Assembly (NCBI GenBank): GCA_937895975.1
Contig: CALBLG010000036.1
Span: 1-17,688, forward strand
Reading direction: 5' to 3'
DNA from: an uncultured Slackia sp.
GTDB taxonomy: Bacteria; Actinomycetota; Coriobacteriia; Coriobacteriales; Eggerthellaceae
DNA length: 17,688 bases
Positions 6,368-13,355 of this stretch are shown here, one piece after another (position 1 is the stretch's first letter; each line of letters opens with the position of its first letter). Both the position numbers and the translations under genes were made by a program. The notes below the pieces were generated by a model. The model saw nothing but the letters and a program-made list of their open reading frames with translations. It did not search any database and was not told where the DNA came from.

Positions 6368-6598
6368 ATGCCACAGCTCTCGCTTTATCTTGACGACGCG
6401 ACCATGGAAAAGGTTCGCAACGAATCGTCGCGGCAAGGGATGTCGATTTCCCGATTCGCCCGAACGCGGCTTTCGGAAGGCGTAAGCGCATGGCCATCGT
6501 CCTTCTGGGGCACGTATGGGGCCGCGGCAGCCGATTTCTCATTGCCGGAAGAACTTGATGCTTCCCTTGACGGCTCTCTGCCGTCATTCGACGACTAG
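6368..6598 (+). CDS. Ribbon-helix-helix antitoxin (VapB-like)
   Basis: This 76-residue protein has an N-terminal ribbon-helix-helix fold: beta strand LSLYLDDAT (residues 4-12), then helices MEKVRNESSRQGM and SISRFARTRLSEG. The tail is acidic and aromatic (SFWGTYG ... LPSFDD), as expected for wrapping around a PIN toxin. It should dimerise, bind its own operator at 6326-6350 and neutralise the toxin encoded next. AAGGAGG at 6355-6361 is close to ideal for ATG 6368. The toxin gene starts 9 nt after the stop, which is the classic antitoxin-first layout. The pair lies in a stretch of repeats and broken genes, consistent with acquired DNA. Confidence 0.82.
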   Translation: MPQLSLYLDDATMEKVRNESSRQGMSISRFARTRLSEGVSAWPSSFWGTYGAAAADFSLPEELDASLDGSLPSFDD

Positions 6599-6607
6599 GG
6601 GAGGGTT

Positions 6608-7036
6608 ATGTATCTGCTTGATTCTTGCGTCTGCATCGATTTCATGCGCGGCCGGCTTCCTTATGGGTACAAAATGCTGAAGAACAGCGACCCTAGGCTG
6701 TACGCGATTCCCGCGATAGTCGAAGCCGAACTGCGCACGGGGGCGGAAAAGAGCAAAGACCCCGTGAAAAACCGCCGCCTGCTCGAGACGTTCCTGCTTC
6801 CGTTCAAGGTGGTTCCGTTCGATTCGCGCTGTGCGCTGAAATACGCGGCTTTGCGTTCGCATCTAGAGGCGCAAGGCCGCAAAATCGGTCCGAACGACAT
6901 GCTCATCGCCGCCACCGCGCTTGCGCACGACGCGGTGCTCGTAAGCAACAACGATCGCGAATTCAAACGCATCCCCGGGTTGGTCGTCGAAAGCTGGTAC
7001 GAAGAAGACGTGCCAAATTGGGGACATTTGGCTTAG
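6608..7036 (+). CDS. PIN-domain ribonuclease toxin (VapC-like)
   Basis: PIN toxins are Mg-dependent endoribonucleases that cleave tRNA or other RNA when the antitoxin is lost. The 142-residue product shows the expected acidic residues: Asp5 in YLLDSCVCIDFMRG, Glu41 in AIVEAELRTG, Asp97 in IGPNDMLIAATAL and Asp116 in VSNNDREFKRIPGL, so it is probably active. GGGGAGGG at 6598-6605 precedes ATG 6608. Family members usually end soon after a VESW motif (residues 127-130). Here 12 more residues (YEEDVPNWGHLA) follow, partly encoded by a hairpin repeat at 7012-7032, so the end may have been altered by a repeat. Confidence 0.87.
   Translation: MYLLDSCVCIDFMRGRLPYGYKMLKNSDPRLYAIPAIVEAELRTGAEKSKDPVKNRRLLETFLLPFKVVPFDSRCALKYAALRSHLEAQGRKIGPNDMLIAATALAHDAVLVSNNDREFKRIPGLVVESWYEEDVPNWGHLA
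7012..7032. repeat. Small hairpin repeat spanning the end of vapC
   Basis: GCCAAAT (7012-7018) and ATTTGGC (7026-7032) form a perfect 7-bp stem around TGGGGAC. It lies two bases before the TAG of the toxin gene. The GGGGAC loop echoes the GGGAC core of the palindromes at 3349 and 13965, but the relation is only suggestive. Confidence 0.55.
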
Positions 7037-7098
7037 GGGCATCGTTCGTCTTCGTGCGTTGCATCTTGCAGCGCACGCGGCCTCGGTCGATTATTGCC

Positions 7099-7117
7099 AG
7101 AGCTATTGCTCTTTTTT
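7099..7117 (+). terminator. Intrinsic terminator of the toxin-antitoxin operon
   Basis: The stem AGAGC/GCTCT (7099-7103 with 7108-7112) with loop TATT is followed by a run of T to 7117. The flanking GCCA/TGGC can extend the pairing. It lies 63 nt after the toxin stop. Confidence 0.65.
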
Positions 7118-7360
7118 GGCATAGACTGGGCGCTTGTCAGGCGCAATGTGAGAAACAAGAAAATCGCACCCAAGAAATGCGATTATGGCATGGCGAGATG
7201 GCTGCCCCATTGAAAGCTTTCTTTTCGATTGACCGTCCGATTGCGAAGTTTTCAACCCACCGATTGCGGAATTATGCATGGGCGCGTGGGTAAATTCCGC
7301 ATCGCAGGTGTTTTATTTCCCTAACGAAGCATTCACGATGGCTTCAGATTTCAAAAAGAA
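7118..7360. other. Gene-free stretch upstream of the degV promoter
   Basis: No convincing gene. A frame open through 7018-7293 has no ribosome-binding site and an unremarkable, biased composition. I see a hairpin AATCGCA/TGCGATT (7162-7168 with 7178-7184) and an imperfect inverted repeat around GCGGAATT (about 7261-7274 with 7291-7304). CCGATTGCG occurs at about 7238 and again at 7260. The base composition is less GC-rich than in the neighbouring genes. Confidence 0.5.
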
Positions 7361-7394
7361 TAGTTTGACGAACTAAGTAATTGCGGCTTATACT
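7361..7394 (+). promoter_or_regulatory. Promoter of the degV-fabT unit with overlapping imperfect palindrome
   Basis: TTGACG (7365-7370) and TATACT (7389-7394) are 18 bp apart, each with 5 of 6 consensus matches, the best promoter in the window. The -35 lies in the palindrome TAGTT-N5-AACTA (7361-7375), a plausible site for the MarR/FabT-like repressor encoded in this unit. That binding is inferred from position and symmetry only. Confidence 0.75.
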
Positions 7395-7528
7395 CCCGAA
7401 CCGTGCTTTTCCGTGGGCGCCGTCTGCCCAACCTTGATGGGCGCGCGCGGAAGAGCAGCCTGAGGAATGCCCCGTGGGGCAAACGTGCGCGGCAGCAATT
7501 CGCTGCGCCCAGCTGAAGGAGCAAGTTC
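7395..7528 (+). other. Long structured leader of degV
   Basis: About 125 nt separate the predicted transcription start from the GTG of degV. The leader can form GCCCA/TGGGC (7426-7430 with 7438-7442), TGCCCC/GGGGCA (7468-7473 with 7476-7481), and an interrupted hairpin from GCGC plus AGC pairing with GCTGCGC (about 7487-7508) just before the ribosome-binding site. I recognise no known riboswitch class. Confidence 0.4.
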
Positions 7529-8389
7529 GTGAAAATAGCCGTTGTCACCGATTCCACGTGCGATTGGGCGTTCGATACGTACGCCGAGCGCAACGTCGAA
7601 ATGGTGCCGCTGAAAATCCAGGTCGATGGCGAAAGCTTTGCCGACCAAATTGAAATTTCCACCGAGGAATTCTACGACCGCATGATCGCGTCCGATAATC
7701 TGCCCACCACTTCGCAGCCTTCGCCGCTCGATTTCGCTCGCGTGTTCGAGCGTCTAGCGGGGCAGGGCTACGACGGCGCGGTGTGCCTGCACATCGCGGC
7801 CCCGCTTTCAGGCACGCCGCAATCGGCGCAAATCGCCGCCAACGACGCGCCAATCGACGTTCGCGTGCTGGATACGCGCTGCACCACCGCCGAGCTTGGC
7901 CTTTTGGTCGATCGCGCTTGTGAGCTGCGCGAACAGGTCGAATCGCTCGACGATATGTGCGATGCGCTGGTCGTCTTCCGCGATGAAGAGCGCATTGTGC
8001 TGGTGCCCGAGGACCTTACCAATCTCGTGCGCGGTGGGCGCTTCCCCGAAGAGGCCGCCAAGCAGGCCGGCATGCTGAACATCCGCATGCTGCTCACGCT
8101 CGACGAGGCCGAGGGCAAGGTTGTCCCCGTCGGCAAGGCGAAGGGCTCGAAGGGCGTGGTGAAAGAGGTTTCCGCCTACATTCAGAACTACGTCGCCGAG
8201 CACGGCCCCGCCCGTCTGAGGGTCGCTCATTGCCGAAATACGAAGCTCGTCGAAGCTTTGCTGTCCGCGTTGCGCGAGGCTGCGGTAGACTTTGAGGTAA
8301 CATCGATCGACTCGTGCGGCGCGACGATCGCCACCCATCTGGGCATGGGGGCAATCGGCGTCGCGATGGCGCCCGCGCGCCGTGAATAG
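7529..8389 (+). CDS. DegV-family fatty-acid-binding protein
   Basis: DegV/FakB proteins hold a fatty acid so that a partner kinase (FakA) can phosphorylate it for lipid synthesis. The 286-residue protein starts KIAVVTDSTCDW, has TTSQPSP (residues 60-66), LSGTPQSAQIA with Ser94 at the usual lipid-headgroup position, a central LVRGGRFPEEAAKQAGMLNIRMLLTLDE and the C-terminal HLGMGAIGVAM. Length and motif order match the family. The GTG start at 7529 follows GAAGGAG at 7515-7521. The fabT-like gene begins 12 nt after its stop, so the two are cotranscribed. No FakA-like kinase gene is in the window. Its place at the head of the FASII locus suggests it reports or supplies exogenous fatty acids; that role is inferred. 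Confidence 0.9.
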   Translation: MKIAVVTDSTCDWAFDTYAERNVEMVPLKIQVDGESFADQIEISTEEFYDRMIASDNLPTTSQPSPLDFARVFERLAGQGYDGAVCLHIAAPLSGTPQSAQIAANDAPIDVRVLDTRCTTAELGLLVDRACELREQVESLDDMCDALVVFRDEERIVLVPEDLTNLVRGGRFPEEAAKQAGMLNIRMLLTLDEAEGKVVPVGKAKGSKGVVKEVSAYIQNYVAEHGPARLRVAHCRNTKLVEALLSALREAAVDFEVTSIDSCGATIATHLGMGAIGVAMAPARRE

Positions 8390-8401
8390 AAAGGCCCCAT
8401 C

Positions 8402-8866
8402 GTGGCAGACGCGAACCAGACGAAAGAACGCAGGCGCGAAGTAAACGAGCTGCTCGTCGACACCTTCAACAGCATTCTGCGCGTTGAGGAAGACGCCCTG
8501 AAAAACCGCCTGACTCGCGGGCTCACGATATCCGAGATTCACACCATCCATGCCATCGGGTTGGACGGCGCGAGCCCCATGAATGTGGTGGCAAGCCGCC
8601 TTGGTGTGACGCTGGCGACGCTTACGGCTTCCATCGGCAAGCTTGTGACCAAGGGTTTTGTCACCCGCACACGCAGCGAAGCCGACAGGCGCCAGGTGCT
8701 TGTGTCGCTCACGAAAGAGGGGCGCAAGGCGTACCGCGCGCACGAGCTGTTTCATCGCGAGATGGTCGACGAGGCGCTCGACGGCCTGACGCCCGAGGAA
8801 GAGGACGCCTTCGCGCGCGGCCTTCTGAAGGTGAAGACGTTTTTCGAGGAACACGTCGAAAAATAG
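8402..8866 (+). CDS. MarR-family repressor, FabT-like
   Basis: This 154-residue winged-helix regulator probably controls the fatty-acid genes that follow. It reads LTISEIHTIHAIGLDG, then MNVVASRLGVTLATLTASIGKLVTKGFV (the recognition-helix region, about residues 60-88), and the wing RTRSEADRRQVLVSLTKEG with the conserved D-R-R. The C-terminal helix (HELFHREMVDEALDGL) forms the dimer interface. The HTI-AIG and HxxFHxxMV patterns recall streptococcal FabT, which represses FASII when bound to acyl-ACP. GTG 8402 follows AAAGG and lies 12 nt after degV. Candidate binding palindromes are at 7361-7375 and 8929-8943. I am confident of MarR and less so of strict FabT orthology. Confidence 0.85.
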   Translation: MADANQTKERRREVNELLVDTFNSILRVEEDALKNRLTRGLTISEIHTIHAIGLDGASPMNVVASRLGVTLATLTASIGKLVTKGFVTRTRSEADRRQVLVSLTKEGRKAYRAHELFHREMVDEALDGLTPEEEDAFARGLLKVKTFFEEHVEK

Positions 8867-8888
8867 CGCGACTTCCAAGTTCTACGAA

Positions 8889-8917
8889 AGAGTGGGCCTT
8901 TGCGCCCTCTCTTTTTT
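8889..8917 (+). terminator. Terminator or attenuator between fabT-like gene and acpP
   Basis: AGAGTGGGC (8889-8897) pairs with GCCCTCTCT (8904-8912) with one mismatch, and T runs to 8917. It separates the degV-fabT transcript from the synthetic genes, at least partly. Confidence 0.72.
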
Positions 8918-8928
8918 GAGGAAAATAA

Positions 8929-8943
8929 GTTAGGAAATCTAAC
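8929..8943. promoter_or_regulatory. Candidate FabT-like operator upstream of acpP
   Basis: A perfect palindrome GTTAG-GAAAT-CTAAC lies 20 bp before acpP in an AT-rich stretch. It sits where the acpP promoter should be, although the boxes are weak (TTGAGG at 8916-8921, TAACAA at 8940-8945). A second palindrome of similar size overlaps the degV promoter. Confidence 0.5.
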
Positions 8944-8962
8944 AATTAGAAAGGCAAATAAA

Positions 8963-9184
8963 ATGCAAACCATCGAAACCATCAAGGAAATCCTGAACGA
9001 GAACCTCGACATCGCCCCCGAAACCGTCACGGCCGATTCCACGTTCGAATCGCTCGGCATCGATTCGCTCGACATGGTGGAACTGGTGTGCGAAATCGAG
9101 AACCGCTTCGACATCGAGTTCGGCGAGCCTGAGGGCCTTGATACCGTGGGCAAGCTGTGCGCGTACATCGAGGGCCTGAAATAA
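8963..9184 (+). CDS. acpP: Acyl carrier protein
   Basis: This 73-residue acidic four-helix protein carries the growing acyl chain on phosphopantetheine attached to Ser35 in the LGIDSLDMVEL motif. VCEIENRFDIEFGEPE is the recognition helix that contacts the Fab enzymes. ATG 8963 is chosen over in-frame starts further upstream (for example 8900) because those would place the terminator and palindrome inside the gene and add a non-homologous N terminus. The ribosome-binding site is modest (GAAAGG at 8949-8954). It is the first gene of the FASII synthetic block, and fabK starts 9 nt after its stop. Confidence 0.95.
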   Translation: MQTIETIKEILNENLDIAPETVTADSTFESLGIDSLDMVELVCEIENRFDIEFGEPEGLDTVGKLCAYIEGLK

Positions 9185-9193
9185 GGGCCGCGC

Positions 9194-10192
9194 ATGCATA
9201 CCCGCGTAACAGAGCTTTTGGGCATTCGCGTGCCCGTCATCCAGGGCGCCATGGCCCGCATCGCCGACGGCAAGCTGGCTGGGTCGGTGTCGGCCGCCGG
9301 CGGCTTGGGCATCGTCGCGTGCGGCGGCGCGCCGCTTTCGTGGATTGAAGAGCAGGTGCGTATCGCTCGGGAAATCGCAGGCGAGGCGCCCATCGGCGCG
9401 AACGTCATGCTCATGGACCCGCAGGCGGCCGAGGTGGCCGAGCTTCTGGCCGAATTGCGTATCGACGTGGTCACCACGGGCGCCGGCAGCCCCGCGAACT
9501 TCATGGCCGCATGGAAAGAGGCGGGCGTGAAAGTGGTTCCCGTGGTGGCGTCGTCCGCGCTCGCGCAGCGCATGGAGCGCCTGGGCGCCGACGCCGTGGT
9601 GGCCGAGGGCTGCGAGGCCGGCGGGCACATCGGCGAACTCGCTACCATGGCGCTGGTGCCTTCCGTGTGCGATGCGGTGAACATTCCCGTTATCGCCGCC
9701 GGCGGCATCGCCGATGGTCGCGGCATGGCGGCGGCGTTCGCGCTGGGCGCCGAAGGCGTTCAGGTGGGCACCCGCTTTCTCACGGTTGAGGAATGCTGCA
9801 TCGCCGACGCGTACAAGCAGCGCGTGCTGAAGGCGAAAGATTCCGACACCGTGGTCACGGGCCGCGGCAGCGGGCACCCCGTGCGCGGGCTGAAGAACAA
9901 ATGGGCGCGCGCGATGCGCAAACTGGAGGCAAGCTCCGACACGCCGGCCGAGCAGCTCGAGGGCATGTACGCCGGCAGCCTCCGCCGCGCAGTGGAAGGC
10001 GACGTCGACGGCGGCTCGATGATGGCCGGGCAATCGGCGGCACTGGTGCACGCACGCAAAACCGCGGCCTGCGCCATCGCCGATTTGATGGCCGACGCGC
10101 AGGTGCGCGGCGGCTTGGACTTGCAGCAGCTTGCCGATGCGAATGCCGAACGCGCAGGTCGTGCGGCGTGCGCGCTGGAAGGGAGGGAATAG
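9194..10192 (+). CDS. fabK: Enoyl-ACP reductase II (FMN-dependent)
   Basis: FabK catalyses the last, NAD(P)H-dependent reduction in each elongation round, in place of the unrelated FabI. The 332-residue flavoprotein has VPVIQGAMARIADGKLAG, SAAGGLGIVACGG, the FabK signature EGCEAGGHIG (residues 138-147, His145 at the catalytic position) and the FMN phosphate-binding IAAGGIADGRGMAAAFALGAEGVQVGTRFL. 2-nitropropane dioxygenases share the fold, but the operon context settles the function. FabK enzymes are naturally insensitive to triclosan. No fabI is seen in the window. TAAGGG before ATG 9194 overlaps the acpP stop, and fabD follows after 2 nt. Confidence 0.94.
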   Translation: MHTRVTELLGIRVPVIQGAMARIADGKLAGSVSAAGGLGIVACGGAPLSWIEEQVRIAREIAGEAPIGANVMLMDPQAAEVAELLAELRIDVVTTGAGSPANFMAAWKEAGVKVVPVVASSALAQRMERLGADAVVAEGCEAGGHIGELATMALVPSVCDAVNIPVIAAGGIADGRGMAAAFALGAEGVQVGTRFLTVEECCIADAYKQRVLKAKDSDTVVTGRGSGHPVRGLKNKWARAMRKLEASSDTPAEQLEGMYAGSLRRAVEGDVDGGSMMAGQSAALVHARKTAACAIADLMADAQVRGGLDLQQLADANAERAGRAACALEGRE

Positions 10193-10194
10193 CC

Positions 10195-11133
10195 GTGTCC
10201 ATCGCATTTCTGCTTTCGGGCCAGGGCGCGCAAAAGCCCGGCATGGGCGCTGCTCTCATCGAGTCGGGCGCGCCCGAGGCGGCCGAGACGTTCGCCATCG
10301 CGAGCGAGGCGTTCGGCTTCGACGTGGCTGACGTGTGCCTGCACGCTTCCGCCGACCAACTGCGCGACACGGCGTTCGCCCAGCCGGCCATGTGCGCGCT
10401 TTCGGTCGCGGTGGCCAAAGCGCTGGAAGCCCGCGGGGTTCGCCCCGCTTTCGTGGCGGGCTTCTCGCTGGGGCAAATCGCGGCGCTGGCGGTTTCGGGC
10501 ATGACGAGCGAGGCCGACGCGTTCGCCATCGCGGCGTATCGAGCGAAGGTCATGGCCGAAGCCGCGGCGGCGCGCCCGGGTTCGATGTGCGCGCTGCTCG
10601 GCGGCGACATGAACGAGGCGCGCGACGTGTGTCTGCAGGTCGCGGGCGATGACGTTTTGGTGCGCGCGAACTACAACGCACCCGGTCAGATCGTCGTTTC
10701 GGGCGATGCGGCGGCAGTCGATCGCGCGGCCGAAGCTTGGAGACAGCGCCCGCGCCACAAGGCGACGATGCTGGCCACGTCGGGCGCATTCCACAGCCCG
10801 CTTATGCAGCCGGCGGCCGACGCCCTGCGCGATTTCTTGGTTGACATTGAATTTCTCGAGCCGCGCGTTCCCTTGGTGTGCAACACCGATGCGCGCCCGC
10901 TTTCCGCCGCCGATGCGCGCGAGCATGTGGCGCTGCAGGTGGCGTCGCCGGTGCTGTTCGAGCAAAGCGTGCGCTGGCTTTCTATGCGGGGCGTCGACGT
11001 GTTCGTGGAATGCGGGTTCGGCGGCGTGCTTTCAAAGCTCGTGCGCCGCATCGAGCCTGACGCTTTGCGTGCGGCCCCTGTATCGCCCGATGAAATAGCG
11101 CAGATCGCGACCGATTTTTCAAATAAGGAATAA
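10195..11133 (+). CDS. fabD: Malonyl-CoA:ACP transacylase
   Basis: FabD moves malonate from CoA to AcpP, linking the carboxylase to elongation. The 312-residue protein starts SIAFLLSGQGAQKPGMG. The nucleophile motif is GFSLGQIAAL with Ser91; most FabD enzymes have GHSLG, so the residue before the serine is Phe rather than His. YRAKVM supplies the malonate-binding Arg, and SGAFHSPLM provides the catalytic His200. Spacing matches E. coli Ser92/His201. The frame is open from 9793 inside fabK, but GTG 10195, with GGGAGGG at 10181-10187, gives the normal N terminus. It begins 2 nt after fabK and ends 3 nt before fabG. Confidence 0.95.
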   Translation: MSIAFLLSGQGAQKPGMGAALIESGAPEAAETFAIASEAFGFDVADVCLHASADQLRDTAFAQPAMCALSVAVAKALEARGVRPAFVAGFSLGQIAALAVSGMTSEADAFAIAAYRAKVMAEAAAARPGSMCALLGGDMNEARDVCLQVAGDDVLVRANYNAPGQIVVSGDAAAVDRAAEAWRQRPRHKATMLATSGAFHSPLMQPAADALRDFLVDIEFLEPRVPLVCNTDARPLSAADAREHVALQVASPVLFEQSVRWLSMRGVDVFVECGFGGVLSKLVRRIEPDALRAAPVSPDEIAQIATDFSNKE

Positions 11134-11136
11134 CCC

Positions 11137-11901
11137 ATGGCACAAGAAATGAATGCCGCGCCGGTGTGCGCGGTGGTGACGGGCGGCGCGCGCGGCATAG
11201 GCGCCGCGGTGTGCGAGGCGCTGGCGGCTCGCGGGCTGAATGTGGCCGTGAACCATTCGCACGCCGCAAGCCGCGAGGCGGCCGAGCGCGTCGCGGAAAG
11301 CCTGCGCGAGCGCTTCGGCGTTGCGGCGCAAGCGATCCAAGCCGACGTATCCGATTTCGAACAGGCGTCGTCGCTCGTTGAGCGCGCCGCCGCGGCGCTC
11401 GGGCGCGTGCATGTGCTGGTGAACAATGCGGGCATCACGCGCGACGCGCTGTTCTTGCGCATGAAAGAGGCCGATTTCGATCGCGTGCTGGATGTGAACC
11501 TGAAGGGCGCGTTCAACTGCTGCAAGGCTGCGGTGCCCGCCATGTGCAAGGCCCGCGCCGGACGCATTGTGAACATGTCAAGCATTTCGGGGCTCCATGG
11601 CAATGTGGGGCAGGTGAACTATGCAGCATCGAAGGCGGGCATCGTGGGGCTTACCAAGTCGCTTGCGCGCGAAGTGGCTCCGCGCGGAATCACGGTTAAT
11701 GCCGTGGCCCCCGGATTCATTAAAACTGACATGACCAATGCGGTTCCCGAAAAAATTCGCGAACAGGTGCTGGGCAATATCCCAGAGCGCCGCTTCGGCG
11801 AGCCAGCCGAGGTGGCAAGCCTGGTGGCGTTCCTCGCGAGCGATGAGGCGGCCTACATTACCGGTCAGGCGATTGAGATTGATGGGGGGTTGGCGCTATG
11901 A
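11137..11901 (+). CDS. fabG: 3-oxoacyl-ACP reductase
   Basis: This NADPH-dependent short-chain dehydrogenase reduces 3-ketoacyl-ACP after each condensation. The 254-residue protein has the Rossmann motif VVTGGARGIGAAV (residues 13-25), NNAGI (96-100), DVNLKGAFN (119-127) and the catalytic Ser149, Tyr162 and Lys166 in SSISGLHGNVGQVNYAASKAG. It ends with the usual ITGQAIEIDGGLAL. Position 38-39 (VN) rather than an acidic residue after strand 2 suits NADPH use. AAGGA overlapping the fabD stop precedes ATG 11137. Its last four bases overlap the fabF start (ATGA), which indicates translational coupling. Confidence 0.95.
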   Translation: MAQEMNAAPVCAVVTGGARGIGAAVCEALAARGLNVAVNHSHAASREAAERVAESLRERFGVAAQAIQADVSDFEQASSLVERAAAALGRVHVLVNNAGITRDALFLRMKEADFDRVLDVNLKGAFNCCKAAVPAMCKARAGRIVNMSSISGLHGNVGQVNYAASKAGIVGLTKSLAREVAPRGITVNAVAPGFIKTDMTNAVPEKIREQVLGNIPERRFGEPAEVASLVAFLASDEAAYITGQAIEIDGGLAL

Positions 11902-13181
11902 CGTGCAACGATTCTGAATTCTTGAAGGCGGATGGTACGCGTCGCGTCGTGATTACCGGCATGGGCGCCGTTTCGCCGGCGGGCATTGGCGTTGATGCGC
12001 TGTGGAATGCCGTGATGGGCGGCAAGCAATGCATAGGCCCTATCACGCGTTTCGATGCCGGCGAATTTCCTGGTAAACTCGCTGCTGAAATTCCGAATTT
12101 TGATGCCGTGGCATGCGGGCTTTCCAAAAAGGAGGCTCGACGTTTTGCGCCGTTCGTTCAGTACGCCGTGGTGGCTTCTGAAGAAGCATGGGCGCAGGCG
12201 GACATCGACATGCGGGCGGAAGACGCCACGCGCGCGGCATGCGTGTGGGGCAGCGGCATCGGCGGCCTGCAGGAATTCCAGCGCGGTTGCGACACGCTTG
12301 CCAATCGTGGGCCGAAGCGCGTGAACCCCCTGTTCATCCCCACGATGATCGAAAACATGGCCGCTGGCAACCTATCCATTCGCTTCGGCTTGAAGGCCGA
12401 TTGCCTATCCATCGTCACGGCGTGCGCTACCGGCACGCATTGCGTGGGCGAGGCATACCGCCTCATCCGCCACGGCTACGCCGATCTGGCGCTGGCTGGC
12501 GGCAGCGAAGAATCCATCTCGCCGATTTGCCTGGCGGGCTTCGGCAATTTGGGCGCGCTGTCCAAGTCGGAAGATCCCGCCACGGCGTCGATGCCGTTTG
12601 ACGTAAATCGCGGCGGTTTCGTGCCGGGCGAGGGCGCGGGCGCGCTGGTGCTCGAATCGATGGAGCATGCGGTTGCGCGCGGGGCGAATATTCTGGCCGA
12701 GGTCGCTGGCTTCGGCTCGACGGGCGACGCCTACCACATGACGGCTCCCGAGCCGTCGGGCGAAGGCGCCGTGCGCGCGATGCGCCAGGCGCTTGCTGAA
12801 GGCGGTTTCGAACCGCGCGATTTGGGACATTTGAACGCCCATGGAACCTCGACGCACGCCAACGACGCCATGGAATCGGCCGCGTTGAAAGCGCTTGTGG
12901 GCGAAGAGGCCGCGGCCTGCGTGCCCGTGACCTCGGTGAAGGGCTCGATTGGCCACACGCTGGGCGCAGCCGGCGCGCTCGAGGCCATCGTATGCGCCTT
13001 ATCGGTCGCCGGCGATTGCGTGCCGCCGACGGCCGGCACGCGCGAAGTCGACCCCGAATGCGGCGTGAACGTGCCGCTTGCGCCCATCGAGGGCCGCAAG
13101 CAAAAGGTGGCGCTGTCGAATTCTTTGGGCTTCGGCGGGCACAATGGCTCGTTGGCTATTTCCCCGTATACGGGGAAATAG
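11898..13181 (+). CDS. fabF: 3-oxoacyl-ACP synthase II
   Basis: FabF condenses malonyl-ACP with the growing acyl-ACP. The 427-residue thiolase-fold enzyme begins RRVVITGMGAVSPAG and has the Cys-His-His triad: Cys176 in VTACATGTHCVGEAYRLI, His315 in NAHGTSTHANDA and His353 in KGSIGHTLGAAGALEA. SNSLGFGGHNGSL near the end is typical. The start overlaps fabG by 4 nt, with a G-rich ribosome-binding site (11883-11888). The last ten codons and the TAG lie inside a 44-bp perfect palindrome, so the C terminus (AISPYTGK) may be element-derived; homologues usually end soon after the GGHN motif. In related operons accB follows here, but it is absent. Confidence 0.95.
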   Translation: MTCNDSEFLKADGTRRVVITGMGAVSPAGIGVDALWNAVMGGKQCIGPITRFDAGEFPGKLAAEIPNFDAVACGLSKKEARRFAPFVQYAVVASEEAWAQADIDMRAEDATRAACVWGSGIGGLQEFQRGCDTLANRGPKRVNPLFIPTMIENMAAGNLSIRFGLKADCLSIVTACATGTHCVGEAYRLIRHGYADLALAGGSEESISPICLAGFGNLGALSKSEDPATASMPFDVNRGGFVPGEGAGALVLESMEHAVARGANILAEVAGFGSTGDAYHMTAPEPSGEGAVRAMRQALAEGGFEPRDLGHLNAHGTSTHANDAMESAALKALVGEEAAACVPVTSVKGSIGHTLGAAGALEAIVCALSVAGDCVPPTAGTREVDPECGVNVPLAPIEGRKQKVALSNSLGFGGHNGSLAISPYTGK

Positions 13182-13190
13182 CCAACGAGC
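13147..13190. repeat. 44-bp perfect palindrome spanning the fabF stop codon
   Basis: Two 22-nt halves (13147-13168 and 13169-13190) are exact reverse complements with no spacer, centred on GTATAC. It encodes the last residues of FabF, and the stop TAG is at 13179-13181. No T tract follows, so a simple intrinsic terminator is unlikely. It could act as an mRNA 3' stabiliser or processing site, a REP-like element or an inverted-duplication scar. A palindrome this long without a spacer can also be an assembly artefact. Confidence 0.95.
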
Positions 13191-13238
13191 GGCCGACGCT
13201 GCGCGGCATTCGGGCGGGCATCTTGCCGTTCAAGCCTC

Positions 13239-13263
13239 GCGCATGGCCATAAGGCCAATGCGC
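13239..13263 (+). other. Hairpin in the fabF-fabZ gap
   Basis: GCGCATGGCC (13239-13248) pairs with GGCCAATGCGC (13253-13263) around ATAA with one bulged base. It is the only clear structure in the 174-nt gap 13182-13355. I found no biotinyl-lysine (EAMKM-like) motif or other coding trace there. TTGCTC (13298-13303) and TATGTA (13320-13325) could be a weak promoter for fabZ. Confidence 0.5.
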
Positions 13264-13355
13264 TTCGGCTTTCACAGCATCTGCTCCGCTAGAGCCCTTG
13301 CTCGCTGACATTTTCTTGTTATGTATCTCTGGCTCTGTTGAAAGAAGCTCATCCC

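Noticed and set aside
5841..6485. Continuous 207-codon frame as a real surface protein
   Set aside because: After the hydrophobic helix the frame loses the basic tail and runs through the terminator and the toxin-antitoxin promoter; the neighbouring frame gives the proper tail.
7018..7293. 91-codon + strand frame after vapC
   Set aside because: It starts inside vapC, has no ribosome-binding site, runs through the probable vapC terminator and has no recognisable motif.
7234..7304. Possible third copy of the 5663-5840 inverted-repeat arm
   Set aside because: CCGATTGCGAAGTTTTC recalls the arm sequence, but matches are short and need gaps, so it is not safe to call.
13182..13355. Remnant of accB in the fabF-fabZ gap
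   Set aside because: All three + frames were read; no EAMKM-like biotinylation motif or Ala/Pro-rich linker is present.
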